DNA from: JACCZX01 sp038216465
GTDB taxonomy: Bacteria; Pseudomonadota; Gammaproteobacteria; Burkholderiales; Burkholderiaceae_F
NCBI GenBank assembly: GCA_038216465.1
Contig: JBBQQC010000037.1
Span: forward strand, 1-15,774
Direction: 5' to 3'
Length of the DNA stretch: 15,774 nt
This document shows positions 6,966-14,774 of this stretch, piece by piece. Each line of letters opens with the position of its first letter. Within the stretch, counting starts at the first letter, position 1. The notes beneath the pieces are model-generated. The model did no database searches. It saw only the letters and a program-made list of their open reading frames with translations, and was not told the origin of the DNA. A program made the translations under genes and the position numbers.

Positions 6966-8822
6966 TCAGAGGAAGCCGATCGAAATCCACGGCACGGCGG
7001 CGACGACGATGATGCCAACCAGCAGCGCCAACATGTAGCCGATGATCGGGCGGATGCCCGCATCGGGACTGACTCGTCCGATCGCACACGCGGCGTAGTA
7101 GCCGACGCCGAGCGGTGGCGCGAACAGTCCCAATCCCATCGCGAGCACGACGACCATCGAGTAGTGCACCTCGTGCACCCCCAGTGCGCGCGCAATCGGA
7201 AACAGCAGCGGCCCGAACAGGACGATCGCCGGAATACCCTCGAGAACCGAGCCGAGAATTACGAAGGCCAAGATTGAAACCGCCAGAAACATCGTTGCGC
7301 CACCCGGCATCGTCGCCATGCTTTCGGCCAGCATTTTCGAGAATCCCGACTGCGTCAGCCCCCAGGCCATGGCGGTCGCGGTGCCAATGATCAACAGGAT
7401 TGCGCCCGACAGCGACGCCGTATTGACAAGCATTGGCCCCACGCGGCGCCAGTCGAATTGTCGATAGATGATGAGCCCCGCAAGCACCGCGTAGACGATG
7501 CCGATCGTCGAGACTTCAGTGGCAGTGGCCACGCCCTCAACTACCGCGGCGCGGATGATGAATGGCAGTGCCATCGCAGGAAATGCGATCGCCAGCAGTC
7601 GGCCCACCTGCTTCCACGGCGTGCGCTTGATCTGGCTCAGATCTTCGTTGCGATAGCGATATGCAACGACGGCGCACAGCAGCAATCCCAGCACCACTGC
7701 CGGCAAGAGTCCGCCGGTGAACAGGGCGGCGATCGAGACGCCGGTCACCGACCCGATCGTGATCAGCACGATGCTCGGTGGAATGGTCTCCGTCTGCGCA
7801 CCGGTGGCTGCCAGCAGCGCTACCAGATCACCCTCTTTCGCGCCGCGCTTTTTCATCTCGGGAAAAAGCGCCGGCGCCACGGCCGCCATGTCGGCTGCCT
7901 TGGACCCGGAGATTCCAGAAACGAGATACATGGCGCCGATCAACACGTAGGACAGTCCGCCCTTGACGTGGCCGAGCAGACTCGCGAGGAAGGCAACCAT
8001 CGCGCGCGCCATGCCGGTCATCTCGATCAGCAGGCCGAGGAACACGAACAGCGGCACCGCCAGCAGGATCAGGTGCGACATGCCTTCGTCCATGCGACCG
8101 ACGATGACGGGCATCGGCGTGCTGGTCGTCAGCGCCAAGTAGCCGAAGGTACCCAAGCCGAACGCAAACGCAATCGGAATGCCGGCGAATACTGCGGCGC
8201 CGACGACGCCGACAAAGAAGATCAGCAGATTCCAGCGACCCAGGTTTTCAAACAGAGGCCGCGCGAACCAGAACACCGCAACGATTACCGCCACGATGAT
8301 CACGGCCTGCATCCCTTGCTTCAGGTTCGTGAGGCGGAACAGTCGCAAGCCGGCGAAAAGGGCCATCAGTACCAGACCCACGGGCAGCGCCGCGGCGCGC
8401 CAGGCATTGGAAATCTCGAGCGCCGGCGTCGTGATTGCGATCTCTTCGGAGGCGTATTCCCACGAAGGCCAGATCACCATGGCCAAAAACGCCAGAGCTG
8501 CGGTGGTGGCGAGCGCCTCGAACAGCGCCCGACGAGGCGGGGTCGCCTTGCTGACCAGCGCCGTCATCCGCATGTGTTCGCCGCGCCGCAGGGCGACGAC
8601 TGCCCCGAGCATGGCGAGCCACAGGAACAGGATCGACGCTAGCTCGTCGGACCAGACCAATGGCCGATGCAAGACGAAGCGCGCGATCACACCCCAGAAG
8701 AGCACAACGATGTCGGCTAGCACCAGCAGCGCGGCTGGAATTTCAACCAGCAGTCCGAGTACGGCATTAACGCGCGCCAGTAGGGGACGCTCCGGTGCTT
8801 CCTCCACTGATGTGCTGTGCAT
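6966..8822 (-). CDS. TRAP transporter permease, fused DctQ-DctM
   Basis: A 618-residue inner-membrane protein. Residues 1 to about 170 are the small DctQ subunit (about four helices; VLFWGVIARFVLHRPLVWSD is the typical second helix and loop). From about 197 to the end is the DctM channel subunit (FVGVVGAAVFAGIPIAFAFG; GISGSKAADMAAVAPALFPE; GAQTETIPPSIVLITIGSV). TRAP systems use ion gradients to import organic acids delivered by a periplasmic binding protein. Natural Q-M fusions are a known subclass. Start ATG 8822 is preceded by AGGGGA; the open frame extends 26 residues further but overlaps the binding-protein gene. It follows that gene by 41 bases and precedes the hydroxyacid dehydrogenase by 13. 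Confidence 0.93.
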   Translation of the reverse strand: MHSTSVEEAPERPLLARVNAVLGLLVEIPAALLVLADIVVLFWGVIARFVLHRPLVWSDELASILFLWLAMLGAVVALRRGEHMRMTALVSKATPPRRALFEALATTAALAFLAMVIWPSWEYASEEIAITTPALEISNAWRAAALPVGLVLMALFAGLRLFRLTNLKQGMQAVIIVAVIVAVFWFARPLFENLGRWNLLIFFVGVVGAAVFAGIPIAFAFGLGTFGYLALTTSTPMPVIVGRMDEGMSHLILLAVPLFVFLGLLIEMTGMARAMVAFLASLLGHVKGGLSYVLIGAMYLVSGISGSKAADMAAVAPALFPEMKKRGAKEGDLVALLAATGAQTETIPPSIVLITIGSVTGVSIAALFTGGLLPAVVLGLLLCAVVAYRYRNEDLSQIKRTPWKQVGRLLAIAFPAMALPFIIRAAVVEGVATATEVSTIGIVYAVLAGLIIYRQFDWRRVGPMLVNTASLSGAILLIIGTATAMAWGLTQSGFSKMLAESMATMPGGATMFLAVSILAFVILGSVLEGIPAIVLFGPLLFPIARALGVHEVHYSMVVVLAMGLGLFAPPLGVGYYAACAIGRVSPDAGIRPIIGYMLALLVGIIVVAAVPWISIGFL

Positions 8823-8863
8823 GAGGTCCCCTGCGATGCGATCCGCGCGGCCGTGCGTACCCT

Positions 8864-9877
8864 CTAGAGCTTGCCGGTGTTTTTCTCCAGGATCGCCCAC
8901 GCTTCGTCACCGAACTTGCCTTTCCACTCGGTGTAGAAACCCGCCTTGCGCAGCCGATCCCGGAACGCGTCGGTCTTCGGCTGGTTGAAGATCAGGCCCT
9001 TTTCGCTGAGTTCCTTCTGCAAGGTCGCATTCAACGCGGCAACGTCGGTGCGCTCCTTCAGGGCGGCGGCGTTGATGTGCTTGGCGACGATCGCTCGCAG
9101 ATCGTCTGGCAGGCGCTCCCAGGCCCTCTTGTTCGCCAGGAACCAGAAGCCGTCCCACATGTGATTGGTGACCGAGCAGTACTTCTGGACTTCGTAAAGC
9201 TTCGCCGTGGAGATGATCGCCAGCGGATTTTCCTGGCCCTCGACCACTTTGGTCTGCAGCGCCGAATAGACCTCGCCGAAGTTGATCGAAGCGGGCGCAG
9301 CGTCGAACGCCTTGAACATCGAGGTCCACAGCGGTGACACCGGCACGCGGATCTTGAATCCCTTCAGATCGTCCGGACTGGTGATCGGCCGGGACGACGA
9401 GGTGATCTGGCGGAAACCGTTGTCCCAGATCTTGTCCATCGCGACAATGTTGGCTTTGGCGATCTGTCCGCGGATGTACGCGCCCAGGTCACCGTCCATT
9501 GCCTTCCACACCGCGTCATAGTCGGGAAAAGCGAAGCCGAGACCGCTGATTGATGAGGCCGGCACCAGGGTTGCGAGAATCAGCCCCGAGAGCGTGAAGA
9601 ACTCCACACCGCCCGAGCGCAGTTGGCTCAGCATGTCGGTGTCGGAACCGAGCTGGTTGTTCGGATAGATCTCGATGACGACGCGGCCCTTGGTCTCGGT
9701 TTTGATGGCATCGGCCATTTCCTTGGCGCGGGCATTCATCGGGTGCGTGACCGGCAGATTGTTCGCGTACTTGTAGGTGAATTCCGCTTTCTGGGCAAAG
9801 GCGCGGCCGGGCAGGCTGAGAGCGGGCAGCGCGAGCGCGCTGGTGCTGGCGATAAAGGTGCGTCGAGTGATGCTCAT
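8864..9877 (-). CDS. TRAP transporter solute-binding protein, DctP family
   Basis: A 337-residue periplasmic binding protein. The signal peptide ends at about residue 28 (GRAFA-QK). The preceding TRRTFIA has twin arginines, so Tat export is possible, as in some TRAP binding proteins. Family features: HPMNARAKEMADAI, then IYPNNQLGSDTDMLSQLRSG, DNGFRQIT with Arg156, GFKIRVPVSPLW with Arg177 (the family's conserved arginine that salt-bridges the ligand carboxylate), and NFGEVYSALQTKVVEGQENP. The ligand is therefore probably an organic acid, not identified. Start ATG 9877 has AGGAGA 10 bases upstream. It lies 54 bases after the ligase stop, the largest gap in the operon. Confidence 0.94.
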   Translation of the reverse strand: MSITRRTFIASTSALALPALSLPGRAFAQKAEFTYKYANNLPVTHPMNARAKEMADAIKTETKGRVVIEIYPNNQLGSDTDMLSQLRSGGVEFFTLSGLILATLVPASSISGLGFAFPDYDAVWKAMDGDLGAYIRGQIAKANIVAMDKIWDNGFRQITSSSRPITSPDDLKGFKIRVPVSPLWTSMFKAFDAAPASINFGEVYSALQTKVVEGQENPLAIISTAKLYEVQKYCSVTNHMWDGFWFLANKRAWERLPDDLRAIVAKHINAAALKERTDVAALNATLQKELSEKGLIFNQPKTDAFRDRLRKAGFYTEWKGKFGDEAWAILEKNTGKL

Positions 9878-9931
9878 CTAAAATGTCTCCTGTCGCTTGA
9901 ATGGATTGTGAATTGTTGGTGCTGCGTACCA

Positions 9932-11578
9932 CTATGAAACGGCCGCCGCGTTCTGATTGTTACCCTCCGGATGCTTCTTGATCTCGCCGCGCTCCAGCAG
10001 CAGGCGTTTGACTTCTTTCTTCGTTATCTTTCCATAGCCTGACTTCGGCAGCGAGTCCCAAAAGAACATGTGACGTGGCCAGCGATAGCGAGCACAGCGG
10101 CCTTCCAGGTGCGCCAGCAGGCCCGCTTCATCGACCGGCTTGCCTGCACGACGCACGATGACCGCCACGCCGATCTCGCCCCATTTCTCGTCGGGCACGC
10201 CGAGCACGGCGACCTCGGCCACAGCGGGATGCAAAAGCAGAACCTCCTCGACCTCGCGCGGGTAGACGTTGGACCCGCCGGAAATGTACATATCGGATTC
10301 ACGGCCGGTGATAAAGAGCAGTCCGCGTTCGTCGACTCGGCCGAGATCACCGGTATGAAACCAACCGCCACGCAGCGCTTTCGCGGTGGCGTTGGGGTTG
10401 TCGTGGTAGCCCGCGAAGACCGCCGGCCCGCGGCAGCAGATCTCGCCGATCTCGCCAGTCTTCGCGGGTCGCTGATTCTCGTCGAGTATCGCGATCTCCA
10501 TACCGATACGCGGCATGCCGCAGGAACCAATGTTGGCATTAGGATCATTGTCATCGGCTGAGTGCATCTCGGGCGGCAGCACTGTGATATTGCCGGTCAC
10601 CTCGCCGAGGCCGAAGTACTGCACCAGGATCTTGCCTAGCTTCTGCAGCGCAAGTTTCTGGTCGGCGCGGTACATCGGGGCGCCTGCGTAGATCATGTAA
10701 CGCAGTGACGAGTGATTGAAGCGATCAACGGCCGGATGCTCGACCAGAATCTTGACGATGGTCGGGACGGTGAAGAGATTCGTGACGCGGTGTCTCTCGA
10801 CGAGTTCCCAGAACACCTCGGGCTCGAGCTTCTCACCAGGCAGCAGCACGGTGGCGGCGCCACGCGCGACGTTAAGCAGCGCATGGATGCCCGCACCGTG
10901 CGACAAAGGTGCCACCGCGATCGAACGATCCTGCACCGTCGTTCCTGGAATCAGCTCAGCCAGGTGATTGGTCACCACGAACGCCATCTGCCCGTGCGTG
11001 AGCACTCCGGCCTTCGGCTTGCCCGTGGTGCCGGAGGTGTAGAAGAACCACAACGGATCGTCATAGCTGACGGTCGCGGCCGCCGGCGCGTCGCCTAGGT
11101 GCTTCTGGACCAGCGCCTCATACGAGTTTTCTCCCGCCCGCGGCGTGCCGATCGAAATCACATGCTCGAGCCGCGGCGACGCCGCACGGACCGCATCGAC
11201 GTGACCACCGAAACGGTCCTCATAAATCATCGCAGTCGCACCGCTTGCTGCGCCGAGGTAGGCGACCTCCGACGGCGTCAGCCTGAAGTTGGTCGGGACC
11301 CAGATGCAGCCGAGCCGAAATGCCACCCAACAGCTTTCAAAAAGCTGCAGGTTGTTGCACGACTGCACGAGGATCTTGTCGCCCTTCTGCAGGCCCAAGT
11401 GACGCAGCGCGGATACCATCGCATCGACACGACGGTCGATCTCACCCCAACTCCATTCGCGCTCACCTTGAATCAATCCGGGGTGCTGCGGATACAGGCG
11501 TGCGGTGTGGGTCAGTAGGCGCCCAAGGTTCATCACATGAGGGTCGCTCACAACATCGGCTTGCAGGCCAGCACTCAT
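9932..11578 (-). CDS. AMP-dependent acyl-CoA synthetase/ligase
   Basis: A 548-residue adenylate-forming ligase that activates a carboxylic acid as acyl-AMP and then acyl-CoA. Motifs: FFYTSGTTGKPKAGVLTH from residue 178 (ATP P-loop), YFGLGEVTGNITVLPPE (A5 region), GWFHTGDLGRVDERGLLFIT (A7), GRESDMYISGGSNVYPREVE (hinge), and LPKSGYGKITKKE with catalytic Lys517. All core residues are present, so it should be active. The start is ATG 11578, overlapping the TGA of the second PCC gene as ATGA, pointing to coupled translation. The open frame goes 11 residues further upstream but has no support. Substrate class (short, branched, aromatic or CoA-linked side chain) cannot be told; co-location with a TRAP importer and thiolase suggests it activates the imported acid. 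Confidence 0.92.
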   Translation of the reverse strand: MSAGLQADVVSDPHVMNLGRLLTHTARLYPQHPGLIQGEREWSWGEIDRRVDAMVSALRHLGLQKGDKILVQSCNNLQLFESCWVAFRLGCIWVPTNFRLTPSEVAYLGAASGATAMIYEDRFGGHVDAVRAASPRLEHVISIGTPRAGENSYEALVQKHLGDAPAAATVSYDDPLWFFYTSGTTGKPKAGVLTHGQMAFVVTNHLAELIPGTTVQDRSIAVAPLSHGAGIHALLNVARGAATVLLPGEKLEPEVFWELVERHRVTNLFTVPTIVKILVEHPAVDRFNHSSLRYMIYAGAPMYRADQKLALQKLGKILVQYFGLGEVTGNITVLPPEMHSADDNDPNANIGSCGMPRIGMEIAILDENQRPAKTGEIGEICCRGPAVFAGYHDNPNATAKALRGGWFHTGDLGRVDERGLLFITGRESDMYISGGSNVYPREVEEVLLLHPAVAEVAVLGVPDEKWGEIGVAVIVRRAGKPVDEAGLLAHLEGRCARYRWPRHMFFWDSLPKSGYGKITKKEVKRLLLERGEIKKHPEGNNQNAAAVS

Positions 11579-11985
11579 AGGACGGCAGCTTTCTCGCTCG
11601 CGGGCAGCCACTCTTCAAGCGTCACCTCAAAGGTCATGCAGATCGGATTTGAACCGGCCACGAAGGGGCCACCGTAAACGTTGCCCTCGGTATCCGCGAC
11701 GACGCCCGACAGCGCTGCACGCAGCGAGCCGTCATCCGTCGAGCGCACCTCGCCGGCCAGACTGACGATCTCGACCGCCGGCCCCTTGATCTGCAGATAC
11801 TTGCCATCGAGCGTTCCAAGACAGGCATCGACCAGGCTGCCGAGCGCTCCTCGCACAAACGCGTGCTTGAAGCCCTCGGCCATGCAGAGCTTCTCGACGC
11901 CGATCACCAGATCTTCATTGGGCGCAATGCGGGCGTAAGCAACACGCCCCATCGCTCCATTTTCGACAATCGCTGCGTCACTCAT
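11575..11985 (-). CDS. PCC/DUF296 domain protein, histidine-less copy
   Basis: A 136-residue, single-domain protein of the PCC (plant and prokaryote conserved, DUF296) fold: ARIAPNEDLVIGVEKLCMAE, AFVRGALGSLVDACLG, VEIVSLAGEVRSTDDGSLRA, VVADTEGNVYGGPFVAGS. Prokaryotic members form trimers, and several carry histidines in an HxH...GGH pattern. Here those positions are Ala91, Ser93 and Pro107, so metal or ligand binding through them is lost. Start ATG 11985 overlaps the previous gene by 8 bases; the stop overlaps the ligase start by 4. Wedged and coupled between a PCC paralogue and the ligase, it probably acts as a structural or regulatory subunit. A DNA-binding role, as in plant AHL proteins, is not supported, since there is no AT-hook. 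Confidence 0.8.
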   Translation of the reverse strand: MSDAAIVENGAMGRVAYARIAPNEDLVIGVEKLCMAEGFKHAFVRGALGSLVDACLGTLDGKYLQIKGPAVEIVSLAGEVRSTDDGSLRAALSGVVADTEGNVYGGPFVAGSNPICMTFEVTLEEWLPASEKAAVL

Positions 11986-12529
11986 CAGTGATCTCCCTGG
12001 GTTTGATCAGAGGGATATTGGTTTCCGGATCGAAGGTCACGCGCAACTCGAAACCGTCCAGCGAAGTCACCAGCACGGTGATCGGCGCCGGGCCAACTAT
12101 GCACAGTTGAGTGAGGATGTGGCCACCCTTGATCTTGCCGTCCGCCGAACGCAAGGCCGCGTGACAGTGCACGAGTGGCTTGCCATCGGCGTGCTTACCG
12201 ATCGTTGCGTTGCCGAAAATCATATAGGCACGCCCCGCATGAATGGGCTTCGTGTAATTGACTACGGCTTGTCTGGTCGGGTCCGGTGGAGCGACGCAGT
12301 ACTGCATGTCGTCGAAGTAACCACCTAGGATCGTGGTCGAGGCGTTCTCAATACCGACTTTCGCCAACGGCTTCACTAGTGCATCGAAGAGGTTGACCCC
12401 GGGCTGCAGCGCGAGGCGGATATGCCGCCCGCTCGCGCTGTGCTTGCTCTGAATCCGCACCGGGTTGAAAGCGCCGGGATGGACCAGCGTCCGCGGACGC
12501 GGAAACTGAGAAGAAGGCTTCGGCGCCAT
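11978..12529 (-). CDS. PCC/DUF296 domain protein, histidine-bearing copy
   Basis: A 183-residue protein whose C-terminal half is a PCC/DUF296 domain: LQPGVNLFDALVKPLAKVGI, then GKPLVHCHAALRSADGKIKG continuing into GHIL. His121, His123 and His137 make the HxH...GGH set. The ending is FDPETNIPLIKP. The first 30 residues are proline-rich and family-poor. Start: ATG 12529 has TGGAG 9 bases upstream; GTG 12541, overlapping the thiolase TAG, would add four residues and is an alternative. It follows the thiolase gene directly. Function is unknown. Thiolases of this class often depend on a small DUF35 Zn-ribbon/OB partner, which is absent here, so a PCC protein as thiolase partner is a testable guess. 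Confidence 0.78.
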   Translation of the reverse strand: MAPKPSSQFPRPRTLVHPGAFNPVRIQSKHSASGRHIRLALQPGVNLFDALVKPLAKVGIENASTTILGGYFDDMQYCVAPPDPTRQAVVNYTKPIHAGRAYMIFGNATIGKHADGKPLVHCHAALRSADGKIKGGHILTQLCIVGPAPITVLVTSLDGFELRVTFDPETNIPLIKPREITDE

Positions 12530-12540
12530 AACGGGCTCCA

Positions 12541-13710
12541 CTACTGCGCGCGTTCGAGGACGCTCAGATAGTTCGCTACCGCCGCACCGCCCATGTTGAA
12601 CACCGCACCAACGCGCGCGTTCTCGATCTGCATCGCGCCGGCTTCGCCACCAAGTTGCATCGCTGCCATCACATGCTGCGATACGCCGGTGGCGCCGATC
12701 GGGTGGCCGCGCGACTTCAGGCCGCCCGACGGATTGATCGGCAGCTTGCCGTCCTTGCGCGACACGCCATCGAGGATCACCCGCGCGCCCTGACCGTGCG
12801 GCGCGAGCCCCATCGCTTCGTACTCGAGCAGTTCGGCGATTGTGAAGCAGTCGTGCGTTTCAACGAAATGAAGATCGTCGAGCTTCGTGTCGGCGGCTTT
12901 CAGTCCGCGGCCCCACGCCAGCGCCGCCCCTTCGAAGCGCGTCGGATCGCGCATCGACAACGGCAGGAATTCGTTGACCTGGGTGTGCGAGCGCCAGCGC
13001 ACGGCCGGCACGGTCGCGCCCGCCAGCGGCTCGGTCGATAACACCAGCGCCGCGGCGCCGTCGGAGACCAGTGAGCAGTCGGAACGCTTCAGCGGCCCGG
13101 CGACAAATGGATTCTTGTCAGAAGGATTGCGGCAGAAGTCATAGCCCAGGTCGCGCTTCATGTGGGCGTAGGGGTTGTCGACACCATTGCGATGATTCTT
13201 GGCGGAGATCGAGGCCAACGCATCCGACTGGTCGCCGAAGCGCTCGAAGTAGCCGGACGCGATCTTGCCGAACACGCCGGCAAACCCCCCGGGAGTGTCG
13301 CCCTCCTCCTTCACGTAGGAGCATTTCAGCAGAGTCTCGCCGATTTGCTGATTGGTCAAAGTGTTCATCTTTTCCATGCCGATCACGAGCGCACGCTTCA
13401 TCCGTCCACTACCCAGTGCGTCGAGCGCGGCCCAGATGGCGGCCGAGCCGGTAGCGCAGGCGTTCTCCACGCGCACCGCCGGCGTGTGGCGGAACTCGGG
13501 GATCGCAATGCCTATGGTTGACGCGCTGAAGTCCTGTCGCACGAACCCGGCGTTGAAGTGGCCGACAAAAATGCCGTCAATGTCAGCCGGCTCCAGCCCG
13601 GCCCGGGCGATGGCCGGCAGGGCTGCATCGCGGATCAGTTGTTCGAGATTGATGTTGTCGAGCTTGCCGAAGGGCGTGTGGCCCCAACCGACGATGTACG
13701 AAGAGTTCAT
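12541..13710 (-). CDS. SCP2-type thiolase family protein (acetyl-CoA acetyltransferase-like)
   Basis: A 389-residue thiolase. The nucleophile is Cys85 in VENACATGSAA, followed by HDCF (His286, Cys288) and GGLKSRGHPIGATG (His336). The C-terminal CxGGG of classical thiolases reads NMGGA at 372-376. This combination is typical of SCP2/SCPx-type thiolases, where the HDCF cysteine does the acid-base job, so it may well be active. Expected reaction: CoA-dependent cleavage of a 3-oxoacyl-CoA, possibly branched or with a ring side chain. Start ATG 13710 (GWGHTPFGKL) is preceded by AAGG; the 24-residue upstream extension crosses the operator region and is rejected. It is the first gene of the seven-gene leftward operon, divergent from the IclR gene. 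Confidence 0.88.
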   Translation of the reverse strand: MNSSYIVGWGHTPFGKLDNINLEQLIRDAALPAIARAGLEPADIDGIFVGHFNAGFVRQDFSASTIGIAIPEFRHTPAVRVENACATGSAAIWAALDALGSGRMKRALVIGMEKMNTLTNQQIGETLLKCSYVKEEGDTPGGFAGVFGKIASGYFERFGDQSDALASISAKNHRNGVDNPYAHMKRDLGYDFCRNPSDKNPFVAGPLKRSDCSLVSDGAAALVLSTEPLAGATVPAVRWRSHTQVNEFLPLSMRDPTRFEGAALAWGRGLKAADTKLDDLHFVETHDCFTIAELLEYEAMGLAPHGQGARVILDGVSRKDGKLPINPSGGLKSRGHPIGATGVSQHVMAAMQLGGEAGAMQIENARVGAVFNMGGAAVANYLSVLERAQ

Positions 13711-13760
13711 GAGAGCGCCTTGAAGGTTTCTGTGAATAGGCGAACACTGCGCCTGTTCAG

Positions 13761-13783
13761 ATTGGTTTACTATGTGGACCAAT
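13761..13783. promoter_or_regulatory. Operator-like palindrome 1, probable IclR site
   Basis: A 23-base element with arms ATTGGT (13761-13766) and ACCAAT (13778-13783), plus inner symmetric AC/GT pairs. It ends 51 bases upstream of the thiolase ATG, a position suited to controlling the leftward operon. It shares 15 of 23 positions, in the same orientation, with the element at 13869-13891; the shared core is ACTATrTGrwCCAA. IclR regulators commonly bind palindromes of this size in divergent promoters. Binding is inferred. Confidence 0.55.
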
Positions 13784-13791
13784 CAGCATTC

Positions 13792-13804
13792 TGGATTGCG
13801 TCCA
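13792..13804. promoter_or_regulatory. Short palindrome TGGA-N5-TCCA
   Basis: TGGA at 13792-13795 and TCCA at 13801-13804 form a 4-base-arm palindrome eight bases beyond operator-like element 1. TGGA also occurs inside both larger elements (on one strand or the other), so it may be a half-site. Short enough to be chance. Confidence 0.3.
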
Positions 13805-13868
13805 TCGGCAGAAACTATAGTCACTGACAGTGCGGGACTTCAAGCAGTTTTCATCGTGATTTGCAAAA

Positions 13869-13891
13869 AATAGTCCACTATATGATCCAAC
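13869..13891. promoter_or_regulatory. Operator-like element 2, overlapping a probable IclR promoter
   Basis: A copy of the element at 13761-13783 (15 of 23 identities), centred 108 bases from it, about ten helical turns. It contains TATGAT at 13881-13886, a near-consensus -10 hexamer about 63 bases before the IclR start, so a bound regulator would cover RNA polymerase contacts. TTGCAA at 13861-13866 is a -35-like hexamer, but the 14-base spacer is short. Together these fit autoregulation of the IclR gene. Confidence 0.5.
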
Positions 13892-13948
13892 TAGATAAAC
13901 GATTCCAAAAGCGCGACACAATGTGAACTGAACTGTGATCCTCAAACG

Positions 13949-14758
13949 ATGAAGCCGCCACAGAAACTGGAAGTCGCCGGAGCGCAGACTCTGCGCCGCG
14001 GACTGGCGGTGTTGCGTCTGCTGACCCGCATTGGCCCGGGCGGCTTACCGATGGGCGAGATCGGTCGCCGACTCGAACTCAACAAGGCAACCGCCGTTCG
14101 CCTGACGCGGACCCTGGTCGACGAAGGCTTCGTCGTGCACCACCGCCCGACGCGCCGTTATCGCCTCGGCCCGGAAGCCTTTGCGGTCGGTCTGGCGGCC
14201 GAGCCGACATTTGAACTGCAGCGGCTAGCAGCCCCGACGCTGCGCGCACTCGCCACCGAATCTGGCGATACCGTGTTCTTCTCAGTGCTACATGGTTACG
14301 AAAGCATATGTCTGTCACGCGACGAGGGCGATTTTCCGATTCGCAACCAATTGATCAAGCCGGGCGATCGTTGGCCACTCGGAGTCGGCGCCGGCAGTTG
14401 CGCCCTCCTGGCCGCGCTGTCGAACGAAGAGATTGATACCGTCCTGACGCTCAATGCGGACATTCGCGCAAAACGATTCTCGCGCTGCACCGATGCGGCG
14501 CTGCGCCGTCTGATTCGGGAGACGCGCGAATTGGGGTATTGCGTGCAGCCGGGACTGATCATCGAGGACAGCTGGGCGGTCGGTGTGGTCGTCCGCGACA
14601 CGAGCCGCCAACCGGTGGCGTCGATCAGCATCGCCGCGATCCGGTCGCGCCTGGGGCGGATGCGCAGCACGACACTCGGGAATCGATTGATCCGGGCAAG
14701 CGAAGAATTGACTTCAATGCAAATGCAAACCGAGGCGGCGGCCCACGCCGGCTCGTAG
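13949..14758 (+). CDS. IclR-family transcriptional regulator
   Basis: A 269-residue IclR-family protein. A winged helix-turn-helix occupies about 14-75 (LPMGEIGRRLELNKATAVRL with the recognition helix at the end, then TRRYRLGPEAF as wing). The effector domain runs from about 85 to 255 (TVFFSVLHGYESICLSRDEG, GVGAGSCALLAAL, ELGYCVQPGLIIEDSWAVGV, PVASISIAA). Such regulators sense small acids or aromatic intermediates and can repress or activate. It is divergent from the thiolase operon across a region with two similar operator-like elements, so it likely controls that operon and itself. Start ATG 13949; no clear Shine-Dalgarno precedes it, hinting at weak translation. The SDR gene follows after 16 bases. 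Confidence 0.93.
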   Translation: MKPPQKLEVAGAQTLRRGLAVLRLLTRIGPGGLPMGEIGRRLELNKATAVRLTRTLVDEGFVVHHRPTRRYRLGPEAFAVGLAAEPTFELQRLAAPTLRALATESGDTVFFSVLHGYESICLSRDEGDFPIRNQLIKPGDRWPLGVGAGSCALLAALSNEEIDTVLTLNADIRAKRFSRCTDAALRRLIRETRELGYCVQPGLIIEDSWAVGVVVRDTSRQPVASISIAAIRSRLGRMRSTTLGNRLIRASEELTSMQMQTEAAAHAGS

Positions 14759-14774
14759 CCTAAGGGATAAAAAA

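Noticed and set aside
7458..8642. Long rightward open frame (394 codons) across the TRAP permease
   Set aside because: It is antisense to a clear DctQM gene, and its translation is rich in His, Gln, Arg and Asp without family features, typical of the shadow frame of a high-GC gene.
13711..13782. 24-residue N-terminal extension of the thiolase
   Set aside because: It would run through the operator-like palindrome, and the thiolase fold begins right after ATG 13710.
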